From: Symbiodinium sp. CCMP2592
Lineage: Eukaryota; Sar; Dinophyceae; Suessiales; Symbiodiniaceae
Assembly (NCBI GenBank): GCA_905221615.1
Contig: CAJNDT010003435.1
Span: 615,875 to 679,874, forward strand
Reading direction: 5' to 3'
DNA: 64,000 nucleotides
In this document: piece by piece, positions 23,337-32,712 of the stretch
How the letters are laid out: the number at the start of each line of letters is the position of its first letter
Numbering within the stretch: position 1 is the stretch's first letter
Position numbers and translations under genes: made by a program
The notes under the pieces: generated by a model
What the model was told of the DNA's origin: nothing
The model's database searches: none
What the model saw: the letters and a program-made list of their open reading frames with translations, nothing else

Positions 23337-23421
23337 CCAGAAAGTTGGAATATGATTATCCTAAACCTTTTATGGAAAATTATAGGGTATCCTACCCTGA
23401 AACCATATTCCAACTTTCTGG
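23337..23421. mobile_element. Palindromic element, family M4, copy 3
   Basis: Same insertion as in copies 1 and 2. Confidence 0.6.
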
Positions 23422-24777
23422 AGTTCCCTTTACAGGGGTCCAGAAGGATTACTATAAAGGGCTTGTAGCCTAACCCTAAACCCTGACGGGCTCTGCGGTC
23501 GCTCCGAAGGCCGCCACGATCCCATATGCAAGCTCTCTGAGTCACAAGCATGGGGGTTTGGGGTATATCAGAATCTTAGTACATAGGGGGTTTTGGGGTA
23601 TATTAGAATCTTAGTACATAGTTGTTTTGGGGTATATTTTAATCTTAGTACATAGGGGTTTGGGGTACATTACGGTATGCAGGTGCGTGAAGATGGTCCG
23701 CCGTGCTCAGCATGCCCCTGAAGCGCCAAAGGAGAAGATCAAGATCGAGCCATATGCTCCTCGGTTTTAGCAGATATTGGATGTGGTGAGCAGGTTCCCT
23801 CTTCAGCTCGTTCAGGATTTAGGGTTTAGGGCCCTGGAAACTCCATGACCTTGCAGCACGAGGTGCAAACGGCTTTGGCGCCGTGGCACTACAAGGGGCT
23901 GCGCGTGAGAAAAACGATCCGGTGCTGCCGCATGGTGGAGCCTCCTAAACGGGACGATGACTCCGCGACGGATCCGGAGATGCCTGAGTTGATCCCGGTC
24001 ACGCCGAATTGGTTGTACTCACCGCGGGCTCCCAAGCTGTTTCTTTGCTGGCAGTGCTCTTGCTGCACTAAGATACTGTGCTCCAAGGTCTCCTGAAGAA
24101 TTTGTCCAGGTGCAGGGCATCGACTTTTGAATTTTCTGCCGACTTGGATGTTTCAAGTTCAAGTTTCACTGACCTTGCCGAAAAGATGGGACAGCGCCGC
24201 AAGTTCGGACTATTGCTAATTGCGCTGGATGGGGTCCTGCCAGGTCAGGCAGGTTCAACATTCTTTAAGCCTTCGTCACAAGTGTCTCACCTCTTGGTGA
24301 GCAAGGCAGAACACGACTTCGTACTATCTGGCACCAAGCCCTATGAACCCTAACCCCCGCAAACAATAAGCACCAGCAGTATGGAGGGGTGAATGAAACT
24401 GCGCACATCTCCGGCGCGTGCTTTCGAAGCCTTGCCCTGTTACTGGTCCCTAAGGCTCCATGTACCCATGTAGTATATACTTTGGCCTCACAGTACCCAT
24501 ATAGGGACCCCTTTTATGGTTTACGTATTTACGATAAAGGTACATGTTGCCTTTGGCATTACTACCTCTTACTAGCACTAGTACTATGGCTGTCTCTATT
24601 GCTATTAGTCTTAGCATGAGTATTACTTTTACTGATTATGAATTGTTAAGTACGATACGATTACTGCTACTGTTACTCTGTTTCTTCTTATTGTCCTTCT
24701 TATTGCTATTGCTCTTCTGAGTATTCCTAGTAATGTTACTACTAGTGTAAGTATTTGTTGCTGTTTGGAGCATCCTA

Positions 24778-24897
24778 CTTAAAGCTTCATGGGACTTAGT
24801 AACTATGGTTATAAATAAGTTAACTATACTTATAATTGGATATAACCCCAGTTAGGGTACTTGTAACTGTACTTACTAAGTCCCATGAACCCCCAAG
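24778..24897. mobile_element. MITE, family M1, copy 3
   Basis: Orthologous to 4,806-4,928, TA on both sides. A separate right half of an M1 element (actaagtcccatgatcctttaag) follows at 24,979-25,001, next to the point where homology to the other copies ends. Confidence 0.75.
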
Positions 24898-25002
24898 TAG
24901 ACCCTAAACCCTAAACCCTATAGATCCCTTTTAAGGAACCCTATAGATCCCTTTAAGGAGCCCTTTAAGAACCCTTACTAAGTCCCATGATCCTTTAAGT
25001 AG

Positions 25003-25827
25003 CAGAAGACGCTCTCCCATGGTGAGCGGGCCTTGTGCGACGTGATGAGATCCCGCGCTCCCCACCGGCCCGCCTCGAGATCTGATGCTCAAAGTTTCTC
25101 TTTTAGGGTTTAGGGTATTGGGATTGGGGTTTAGGATTTAGGGGTTTAGGGTTTAGGGTATTGGGATTAGGGTTGAGGGAAAGGGTGGTTGCTTCAGTTG
25201 GTGAAACATGGTGGGTTGAGGGGCACATCGCCGACATCTGAGACCAGGCCCTAAGGTCTTGGAGCCTAGAGCTGTTCACGGCCCCCGGAACTTGCGCCAC
25301 ATCTCCTCTCGCTGGGATCACTGCAGAAGCCATGGCAGCTCATCCACCTCCACCGCCGGATGGGCAAAGCGTCCTGCTCTTACGAAGGCCGTGAGGTCTT
25401 GGCTACTTCGGACTCCCTCCCCACACCCATAATTATCTGTGTGCAGCCGCCTAACGCCAAAATCCTAGACGCCCATACTCAAATATTGTTGTCTGATTTT
25501 TTTGTGCGGAGCGTGTGACGTGGCTTACTGTGTGGCATAACACCAAACCCTAAACCCTGAAGCAAGGCAATCTCCTCGCCAATAAAGCACGGGGCCTGGC
25601 TTCCTGCGTCGAGTGGCAGTTGCCTTCATCATGATACAAGCATGTGGGTCTGTACATGTCTGTACATCCAACTCTGGTGCCAATTGGTGCAATTTAGGGG
25701 CCTTAATCATTTGAGTAGGGGCTTTGGCGTGGAGCTGAAGCTTAACAAGAGAAGTTGGCGCTGGGTTTTACTTTCCTGGTCCCCTGAGGTCTTGTTTGTG
25801 AAACCCGAAAACCATGATGCCATGATG
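25003..25827. other. Unassigned segment between copies 3 and 4
   Basis: Not homologous to the array. An exon-like open stretch (KTLSHGERALCDVMRSRAP) follows an AG at 25,003. TTTAGGG-like repeats lie at 25,106-25,165. A proline-rich open stretch MAAHPPPPPDGQSVLLLRRP starts at 25,332 and ends at TGA. None can be assigned. Confidence 0.3.
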
Positions 25828-25931
25828 TGAGTGGTTGTCAAAATTAGGGTCCCTTTTTGGGTCCTTATTATATTACGGCACCTAATATTTAGGGTACCGA
25901 AAAAGGGGGCCATAATTTTGACAACCACCCA
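25828..25931. mobile_element. MITE-like element, family M3
   Basis: Ends gtggttgtcaaaattag and ataattttgacaaccac; centre contains tattacggcacctaat. Related elements at 48,445, 49,955 and 58,513. Confidence 0.65.
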
Positions 25932-25976
25932 TATGCAAGCCTGAACAGTTGCATCCGTAAGGTTCCTTGTTAGTAT

Positions 25977-26079
25977 TGGGAGTTTCCGAAAATAGGGGAC
26001 CCTAATATAGCATCCGAAACAGTAGGATCCTTATTTTCAGGACCCCCAAATAAGGTCCCCTCATTTTCGGAAACTCCCA
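25977..26079. mobile_element. MITE-like element, family M2
   Basis: Ends tgggagtttccgaaaatag and cattttcggaaactccca; AT flanks both sides. Only 45 bp after an M3 element. Confidence 0.7.
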
Positions 26080-26384
26080 ATTCGACGTAGTCTTATGATT
26101 AAGGTTGTCATTGCCACGAGGGCCAACAAGAAGTTTACAAAGCAAACATGAAGCCCGGAGTCTTGTGCTCATACCCAAGAGCCCAGACATGAGCAGCAGT
26201 GAACATCTCGCAAGCGTTAGGCACCTGAACTCTCTTCCAAAGCCCTCTGCTGAAAGGAAGGATCACGGGGCCTTTTAACTTGGGGGACTCAACTTTGCTT
26301 CCGAAGTCCCGGGAGACTTCACGTTAGACATGTTATGATCTTGAAGCCCTGCCTGCCCGTGGAGGCGTTGAGCGCAGGATGGGC

Positions 26385-26456
26385 TTTCGACTCCGTGGCC
26401 GTGCGTGTCCTGTACGTGAACTCACGTACAGGACACGCACGGCCACGGAGTCGAAA
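26385..26456. repeat. Perfect 35-bp palindrome inside E12 of copy 4
   Basis: Arms 26,385-26,419 and 26,422-26,456 are exact reverse complements with a 2-nt spacer (ac). The left arm is ordinary E12 sequence (cgactccgtggccgtgcgtg); the right arm replaces the part encoding NSPAQQ. Normal sequence resumes after aaatattttt. Confidence 0.85.
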
Positions 26457-26670
26457 TATTTTTCCGATGCTCGGGCCGCCACGACTTGAGGGGTTTAATT
26501 AGGGTTTCGGGTTTAGCGGTTCGCATTTCGGGCTCAGCTCTTAGGGTTTATTCGGGTTTAGTCATCAGGTTTTACGGTTTAGTTATTACGGTTTAGGGTT
26601 TAGTTTTTAGGGTTCAGGGCTGATCTTCAGACAAGGAAAAACTTCGTTCGGATCCTGCCTCTTGTAGTTC

Positions 26671-26689
26671 TCCCTCCCTCCCTCCCTCC

Positions 26690-26721
<32 letters not shown>

Positions 26722-26889
26722 GATCTCTCTCTCTCCCTCTCTCTGCCTCTCTCTGCCTCTCTCTGCCTCTCTCTGCCTCTCTCTCTCCCTCTCTCTGCCT
26801 CTCTCTGCCTCTCTCTGCCTCTCTCTGCCTCTCTCTGCCTCTCTCTGCCTCTCTCTGCCTCTCTCTGCCTCTCTCTGCCTCTCTCTGCC

Positions 26890-26957
<68 letters not shown>
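26671..26957 (+). repeat. CT-rich microsatellite upstream of E13, copy 4
   Basis: (CCTT-like) CTCC units, then about fifteen copies of CTCTCTGC, then (CT)n. The unit differs from the other copies. Confidence 0.85.
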
Positions 26958-26962
<5 letters not shown>

Positions 26963-27968
26963 ATACTGTACCGGTTGTGCTTTCTGTGCTCTTCTGCAGC
27001 TTGTTGCTGGGCTTGTCCTGGCCGTGCTTTCCTTGGCAGCTTGTGGAGCCGAGGAATGGGTTTCGACATCTTCGACGAGCCGGCACCCGAGACGACGATG
27101 AGCATGCTCTCGATGTACCTTCGCCAGCACCAGTACAGTTCCGAGTTCTCTGAGTCACGAGCATGGGGTTTGGGGTATATTATAGTCTTAGTACATAGGC
27201 AGCTTGGGGAACTTTATAGTATGCGGGTGCATCAAGATGACCCGCCGTGCTCAGCATGCCCCTCACGCGCCAAAGGAGAAGATCAGGATCGAGCCATATG
27301 CCCCTCGGTTTTCGCAGCTATTCCATGTGGTGAGCAGGTTCCCTCTTCAGCTCGTTTAGGGCCTAGGGCCTTGTTGGAAACTCCATGACCTTGCAGCACG
27401 AGGTGCAAACGGCTTTGGCGCCATGGCACTACAAGGGACTACATGTGCCGCATGGTTGAGCCCCCAAAACGACGATGATTCTGCGACGGATCCGGGGATG
27501 CCTGAGTTGATCCCGGACACCCAGTATTGGTTGGACACACCGCGGGCTCCCAAGCTGTCCTTCGCTCTCAGCGCTCTTCCTGTACTAAGAAATTGTGCTC
27601 CAAGGTCTCCTGAAGAATTCGTCCAGGTGCAGGGCATCGACTTTTGAGCCTTCCACCGACTTGGAAGTTTCAAGTTTCACAGACCTTGCCGAAAAGATGG
27701 GGAAGCGCCGCCAGTTCGGACTAGTGCTGAAGGCACTGGGTGAGGTCGTGCCAGGTCAGGCAGGTTCAATTTTTTGTAAGCCTTCGTCGCGAGTGTGGAC
27801 CACTGAGGTGAAGCCAAGGGACTGTCTTGAACCATGCTTGTCAGGGGAACGAGAACTGTCACCTCTTAGTGACCAAGAGCAGAACAGGACGTCGTACCAT
27901 ATCGTACAAAGAAAAGCCCTATAAACACAAAACCCCCAATCAATGAGCACCAGCAGTAGAGCAAGAAC

Positions 27969-28069
27969 TGGGAGTTTCCGAAAATAGGGGACCCGAATAC
28001 AGTATCCTAAATACGAGGATCCTTGGTATAAGGACCCCAAAATGAGGTACCCCTAAGTTTCGGAGGCCG
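27969..28069. mobile_element. Decayed M2 element
   Basis: Left end tgggagtttccgaaaatag intact; right end truncated after gtttcgga. Confidence 0.5.
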
Positions 28070-28930
28070 AAGCCCTGGAAAATCCTCAGATCCCAAGTCT
28101 TGTATAAGCAGAAGATCCTAAGACTCAAAGCGGTGCCGCCATGCATTTTTGAACGATGTGAGGGATTCACAGAAGCCGCCCAATTAGGGGTTACGGTTCA
28201 GGGTTTTCAGGGCTCAGGGTTTAGAATTTCGGAGTTTTTTTATGCACGATTCCTGTAAGGGTGGAGGATCCTTTCAGGGTGGTAAAGGGGTGTTGCAAGG
28301 GTTTCGGATTTAGGGTTTAGGGTTTAGGATTCAGCGAACTACGGACCCTCCTGATTGGAATGTAGTTCCTTTGTGGATTCCTTGCTTGCGCTATGAGGGC
28401 TCTCCGGCATAGGGACATTTATGATTAGAAAAGGGTTTTGGGGTCAATTTTCGTATCACAAGATGGGGACCATGAAGGGATATGATCTGCAATTAGTCCG
28501 CCCCCCTACATAATTAATCAACTAAATGCAGGATTGTGGATCGTATTTCTGCCTATTCAGGCCCCCAATTACCCAGATTTGTCGAACCTAGTCCTTTTGC
28601 CTCTGCTTGCATCTTCCGCGTTTGTAGCCGCTGCATGCAGCCCATGCAAGCCAGAACCGTTTGAAAGCATGCTTTAGGGCCTTCCAGTTTGGGGGAGAGG
28701 TTTGGGGTTTAGCGTTTCTGCAGTCCCTCGCATTACACAGCCGTAGAAGCAGCAGCTACCCAATCGGTTGTTCAGATTTGTACGCCAATTGCCTCACTAC
28801 CTTAAACCCAAAACCTGCTATAAGTGCCTAGATAACTATACTAATCCTGTTCCTTGTGAAATCTCACCCCGAACGGTGTTCTAATCGGTGAGGAATCATT
28901 TCTAAACCCTCAGCCCTAAACTTCGACGAG
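28070..28930. other. Unassigned segment inside copy 4
   Basis: Contains TTTAGGG-like repeats near 28,310-28,330, and C-terminal gene fragments near 28,640-28,790 (homologous to the sequence around E17: gccagaaccgtttgaaagcat, cacagccgtagaagcagcag). Otherwise nothing recognised. Confidence 0.35.
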
Positions 28931-29520
28931 TAGCTCCGGAGTGGCCTCATGGCGATGTGGCGACCAGGAAGACGAAGAAGACCCCTCCTGCCTGGCTTGT
29001 GCCCGCAAGGAAGGGTGGCACCTCCCGTCAGGATCCGGTTCGCTAGACATGTGCATGGTCTTGCTTACTTTAGCTGTGTTGGTGCGAATGCTTGATAACC
29101 GCATTCCGTAGGGTTCCTTAATACCAGTATCCTGTTCTAAATGTTAAGGCACATATCTTAGAACTGAGCTGTGCTCGGGCTTGCGAGGCTTGCTTTAAAG
29201 TAAAGCGGGGCGGATTTGCAAAGTAGCATGGGCCACAGTCAAGAGTTTCGAGCCTTGAAGGCTGTGTCCCACTTCTCTCAACAGGATGCTCCACTACTCC
29301 TAAATACAAGTGGCAGGAGCTGGGAAGTGCCAGTGCCGTAATACAAGTATCCTGCCACAGAGGGACCCCGCACACGGCAGGAATGGGCAGCAAAACCCGC
29401 GAAGTTGCAAAAGAGCTGGAAGTCCCAGTTGGCACGTCGGGCCGCATACCAACGGGGTTCTGCCAGCTCTGTTGCAACGACGAAGAGAGAGGTTCAGAGG
29501 CGGACAATTTTGCCCACAAG

Positions 29521-29642
29521 GCTGGGTTCTTGCTAGGGAATTTAGTTTAAGTTACCGACCATACTAGGGAAAGTGCTCATATTTGCTATCGATCCCTTGA
29601 TTGTGGTCACTTAAAGTCAGTTCCGTAACAAGAGCCCGGAAG
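29521..29642 (+). mobile_element. Introner-type intron E8/E9, copy 5
   Basis: Left GCTGGGTTCTTGCTAGG, right gtaacaagagcccggaag; the TIRs are among the best preserved in the array. AAGG borders both ends. Confidence 0.65.
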
Positions 29643-30269
29643 GCGACGCTGGTCACCACCGACGCCCTGGAGGAGGTCCGAGGCCTGGAAGAGACGCTCG
29701 TGGCCGACCAGGCCGGCCTCTTCAAGAAGAAGCTCTTTGTCCGGTCGTGCAGGGCGGCCGACTTCTGCTTAGCACTGGGAGCCTATGAGAAGGATGGCCA
29801 GTTTTTTGCTGAATACTCTCACATTGTCGCCAATCGCGGCAAAGTTGGCTCTCTCGTGCTGGCGGCTTGGCTAATCCCTAACCCTAAACCCTTGGCCGAT
29901 CCCTCAAGTTTAGGGGTTTAGGGCCTAAACCCTAAACCCTGGACCGTACACACGCCAAACCTTGAGGTGGCTCGGGACAAAACGACCGGGCGCACCGTAG
30001 GCTTCGTCCACGCCGAAAAGGGCCTGCTGATTGGCCACCTCAAGGCGACGTCGCTCATGGGGTGTTTCAGATTTTGGGCTTCGGGTATCAGGGCTTGGGG
30101 TTTCGGGTTTCAGGTTTTGGGGTTTGGCTTTTCGGATTAGAATAATGATCCTACGAAGGGTCCTATAAGAGAGTTTGAAGTTAGGGTCTGGGGCTTAGAG
30201 GGGTTTGGGCTTCGGATTTAGGGCTTAGGGGGTTCAGGGTTTGACTCTTATGGCTCAGGGTCCCGGGCT

Positions 30270-30470
30270 TTGAAACACCCCATGAGCGACGTCGCCTTGA
30301 GGTGGCCAATCAGCAGCTCTTTTTTGCCCTTTTCGGCGTGGACGAAGCCTACGGTGCGCCCGGTCGTTTTGTCAATGTACGAATACTCGCTAAAACATTG
30401 GCTGTCTTTCTCGTACGTGCCCAAGGCCAAGCAGAAGCCTGCCGCCCTGCACGACCGGACGAAGAGCTTC
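30270..30470 (-). pseudogene. Inverted E10-E9 fragment in copy 5
   Basis: The minus strand reads KLFVRSCRAAGFCLALGTYEKD (written here only to FCLALG as the core), then SEYSYI directly joined to DKTTGRTVGFVHAEKG and ELLIGHLK. The E9/E10 intron and 16 flanking codons (VANRGK to VLVAR) are gone. The start of the E10/E11 intron is retained (aaggcgacgtcgctcatgg), so this is not a processed cDNA copy. An inversion with an internal deletion is the simpler reading. Confidence 0.7.
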
Positions 30471-31119
30471 CACGTCGTCTCACGCAGACAATCGCGAGAA
30501 AGAGCTGGTGATTGGCCACCTCCTCAAGGCGACTCCTCTCGTAGTTTTTTGGGCTTTGGCTATCAGGGTTTGGGGTTTCGGGTTTGAGGTTTTGGATTTA
30601 GGCTCAATTAGAATGAGGATGGGTTTTGGGCTTCGGATATAAATATAGGGGGGATAAAGGGCTTTGAAGGCTTAGGGTTCAAGGCTGAGGGCTCATGGGC
30701 GCAGCACGAGGTGCAAACGACTTTCGCGCCGTGGCACTTAAAGGGCTGCCGGTGACCAGAATGGTCAGAAGCTGCTCGCGACGGATCCGGAGATGCCTCC
30801 TTTGATCACAGTCACGCCATATGTATTGGTTGGAGTCACCGCGGGCTCCCAAGATGTTCTTTGCTGCCGCTGCTCTTCCTGTACTAATAAATTGTGCTCC
30901 AAGGTCTCCTGAAGAATTTGTCCAGATGATTGGGTCTCCTTTGTCCCCTCAAGAAGACCAGGCGCGCAAGTAAAGCAAAACGACACTGCCTGGAGTGGGT
31001 GAGCCGAGGTACTCGTCGAAAGCCGGAAATGTAGTCCTGCTGCCTCTGCCTGCATCTTCCGTGCCCGCAGCCGCTGGGCAGCTCAAGCAAGCCAGAACCG
31101 TTTGAAAGCATGCTTAAAG

Positions 31120-31190
31120 GCTTTGCAATGCACAGCCGGAGAGGCAGCAGCTTCCGCATCATCTGTTGTTCAGATTTGTGCGAAGAGTGT
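31120..31190 (+). CDS. Exon E17, copy 5
   Basis: AAAG|GCT acceptor; frame ALQCTAGEAAASASSVVQIC. Copies 1 and 2 keep this frame through a 3-nt indel (ASVSVVQIG), the best evidence that it is coded. The 3' border is not determined. Confidence 0.45.
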
Positions 31191-31243
31191 ACTTTTCCTC
31201 CCCCAAACTCTGTTCTAATCACTAACTACCCTGAAACCTGGTC

Positions 31244-31336
31244 ATGGCGACTCGGAAGACGAAGAAGGCCCCTGCTGCCTGGCTCGTGGCCGCAAGGAAG
31301 GGCGGAACGAATCTCCAGGAGCCGATTCCTTGGTGG
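31244..31336 (+). CDS. Exon E18, copy 5
   Basis: MATRKTKKAPAAWLVAARK to PIPWW. The donor appears to be GA (TGG|GACTTT), matching E19, which begins GAC. Basic N-terminal stretch RKTKK. Confidence 0.5.
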
Positions 31337-31610
31337 GACTTTTGCCTCGCCTCTTTTTTGGGGTTTAGGGGTTGAGGGGTTAAGGGTTGAGGGGTTTAGG
31401 GTTTAGGTGCTCAGGGGTGTAGGCTTCAGGGGTTTAGGAGTGTGAATGCTTCATAGCAAGTATCCTGCTCCAAATGCTAGTGCCCCTATATTAGAGTGTT
31501 GTGTGCGAAAAGCAGGCAGACTTGCAAAGTAGCAGGGGCTACAGTCGAGAGTTTAGATCCTTGAAGCCTATGATTTAGGCTGTAGGGTTCAGGGTTTCGG
31601 GGACTGTCAG

Positions 31611-31748
31611 GACGTCCGGCTGCTCCTCAAGATCCGTGATGCAACACAGGAGCTGGGAAGTGCGGCTGGGGCACAGTGCCTGGGGATTCGCAATGTCTTT
31701 CACGACGCTGAGGAATTGAACCGTTTTAACTTGCAGTGCAAGTCTTGA
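31611..31748 (+). CDS. Terminal exon E19, copy 5
   Basis: Starts GACGTCCGG after tgtcag; DVRLLLKIRDATQELG to NRFNLQCKS with TGA. Four residues longer than copies 1 and 2, in frame. Confidence 0.6.
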   Translation, partial: DVRLLLKIRDATQELGSAAGAQCLGIRNVFHDAEELNRFNLQCKS

Positions 31749-32644
31749 ATCCGTACTTGACAGGTCTCATGCAGACACCTTTCTGTTTGGACTCATCAAC
31801 GACGTGAACAACAACAAACCAGTTCAGGTCTTGGTCTAAGCCACAGACGCACAACTCTTGAAACAGGAAGAGTCTGGGGCAATCTCGGGAAGAAACAGCG
31901 GCCGTGGCGCTAGCCATGCAAATATTGGCAACGATATTTCTGTTTACTCTAATGAGTTGCAGCCTAGGGCCTACGGCCGAAATCACAGGCCGCAGTTGAC
32001 CTGCAATACCGACGAACAGCGGTGTCTGAGCCTTTATCACATCAGTAAATAGTAAGAGAGCACCGGAGGTCCCAGCCTCCACACAAAAGAGAACAGGACC
32101 ACCGTGACAAAGCGAAAGCCATTAGCACAAATTTTGGAATGCGAATAGTGCTGGCAACGTTGACTGCAAAAAATAAGCTTTCTAACTATTGCCAGGCCCG
32201 ACAGGGCTATTCAGAACATGTGCCGCCACCACCATGCACGGACACTATCATCGACGTCGCACCACAACCGCCACCACCCAGCCCCCACCCTCACTCCACA
32301 ACACCAGTGCGAACACCAACATCAAAACCAACACGAACACGCCACTCACGGTCACCATCGTCATCGTGATTTTTAACATCATGCTCATCGATATTTCCGT
32401 CATGATGCTGATCATCATCATGATCATCGTCATTGGCATCTTTTTCATCATCTTCATCATCAAATTCTGATTCAACATTCTGTTCGTCATCATCATTTCC
32501 AGCTAGGTCTTGTTTGTCACTAAGTTCACTGCTTACATCACCTTGCAAAGGGCGATCTTTTTCTTTACCTCTTTTCATATAGACGAGCATCACTCAATTT
32601 CCCTTCTTTTCGGTCGTCTGCAGAGTGGATTGCGGTGCTGCGAG
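31749..32644. other. Spacer between copies 5 and 6
   Basis: Post-stop sequence common to copies 1, 2 and 5, then a CACCA-rich block (32,225-32,340) and a shortened (ATC)n tract (32,350-32,495), then E1. No promoter assigned. Confidence 0.5.
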
Positions 32645-32712
32645 GAGGAAGCCTGGGTCGCCGCCGCGCAGGTCGACCCAAAGTGGAAGTCGCGACTTGG
32701 TCTTGTAGCAAG
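32645..32712 (+). CDS. Exon E1, copy 6
   Basis: EEAWVAAAQVDPKWKSRLGL ending VA-R. Acceptor gcgag|GAG; an alternative acceptor ctgcag lies 21 nt upstream in this copy and copy 2 but not in copy 3. GC donor (AAG|GCCTAG). Leads directly into the ankyrin motif of E2. Confidence 0.5.

Larger units (their letters stand above)
16602..24233 (+). pseudogene. Ankyrin-GNAT gene copy 3 (E1-E16, 3' truncated)
   Basis: E1 16602-16669, E2 16851-16899, E3 17782-17831, E4 18932-18961, E5 19140-19245, E6 19403-19530, E7 20182-20245, E8 20456-20631, E9 20752-20970, E10 21028-21114, E11 21623-21691, E12 22375-22468, E13 23057-23135, E14 23683-23809, E15 23863-24109, E16 24204-24233. E1 differs from copy 2 at silent sites (gtcgacccaaag against gtggatccaaaa), good evidence for coding. 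Damage: the E1 donor is lost (AAG|tc), a deletion removes the E2 donor, the E6 donor region is duplicated, TAG lies at 23,768-23,770 in E14, and E15 has the +1 shift. Homology to copies 1 and 2 ends near 24,960, so E17-E19 are missing. Confidence 0.6.
26365..29045 (+). pseudogene. Ankyrin-GNAT gene copy 4 (E12-E18 remnants)
   Basis: Begins in the intron before E12. E12 26365-26477 is broken by a perfect palindrome. E13 27054-27132 has the canonical donor CA|GT. E14 27227-27353 is open, with TCG where copies 1-3 have TAG, but its acceptor reads CGG, not CAG. E15 27403-27626 has a deletion of about 22 nt after YKGL that breaks the frame. E16 27715-27744. An E18-like piece 28957-29045 reads ATRKTKKTPPAWLVPARKGG and stops at TAG. 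No 5' half and no E19. Degraded copy. Confidence 0.6.
29350..31748 (+). pseudogene. Ankyrin-GNAT gene copy 5 (rearranged E8-E19)
   Basis: E8 remnant 29350-29520 (EGPRTRQEWAAKPAKL, then frame lost). Introner 29521-29642. E9 29643-29861 open. E10 29967-30044 open, three codons shorter. An inverted E10-E9 piece lies at 30270-30470. A repeat of the E10 end lies at 30493-30527 on the + strand. E15 remnant 30711-30925 has a stop. E17 from 31120 (ALQCTAGEAAASASSVVQ), E18 31244-31336 (MATRKTKKAPAAWLVAARK), E19 31611-31748 open to TGA. E11-E14 are missing. The 3' end is the best preserved of all copies. Confidence 0.6.
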
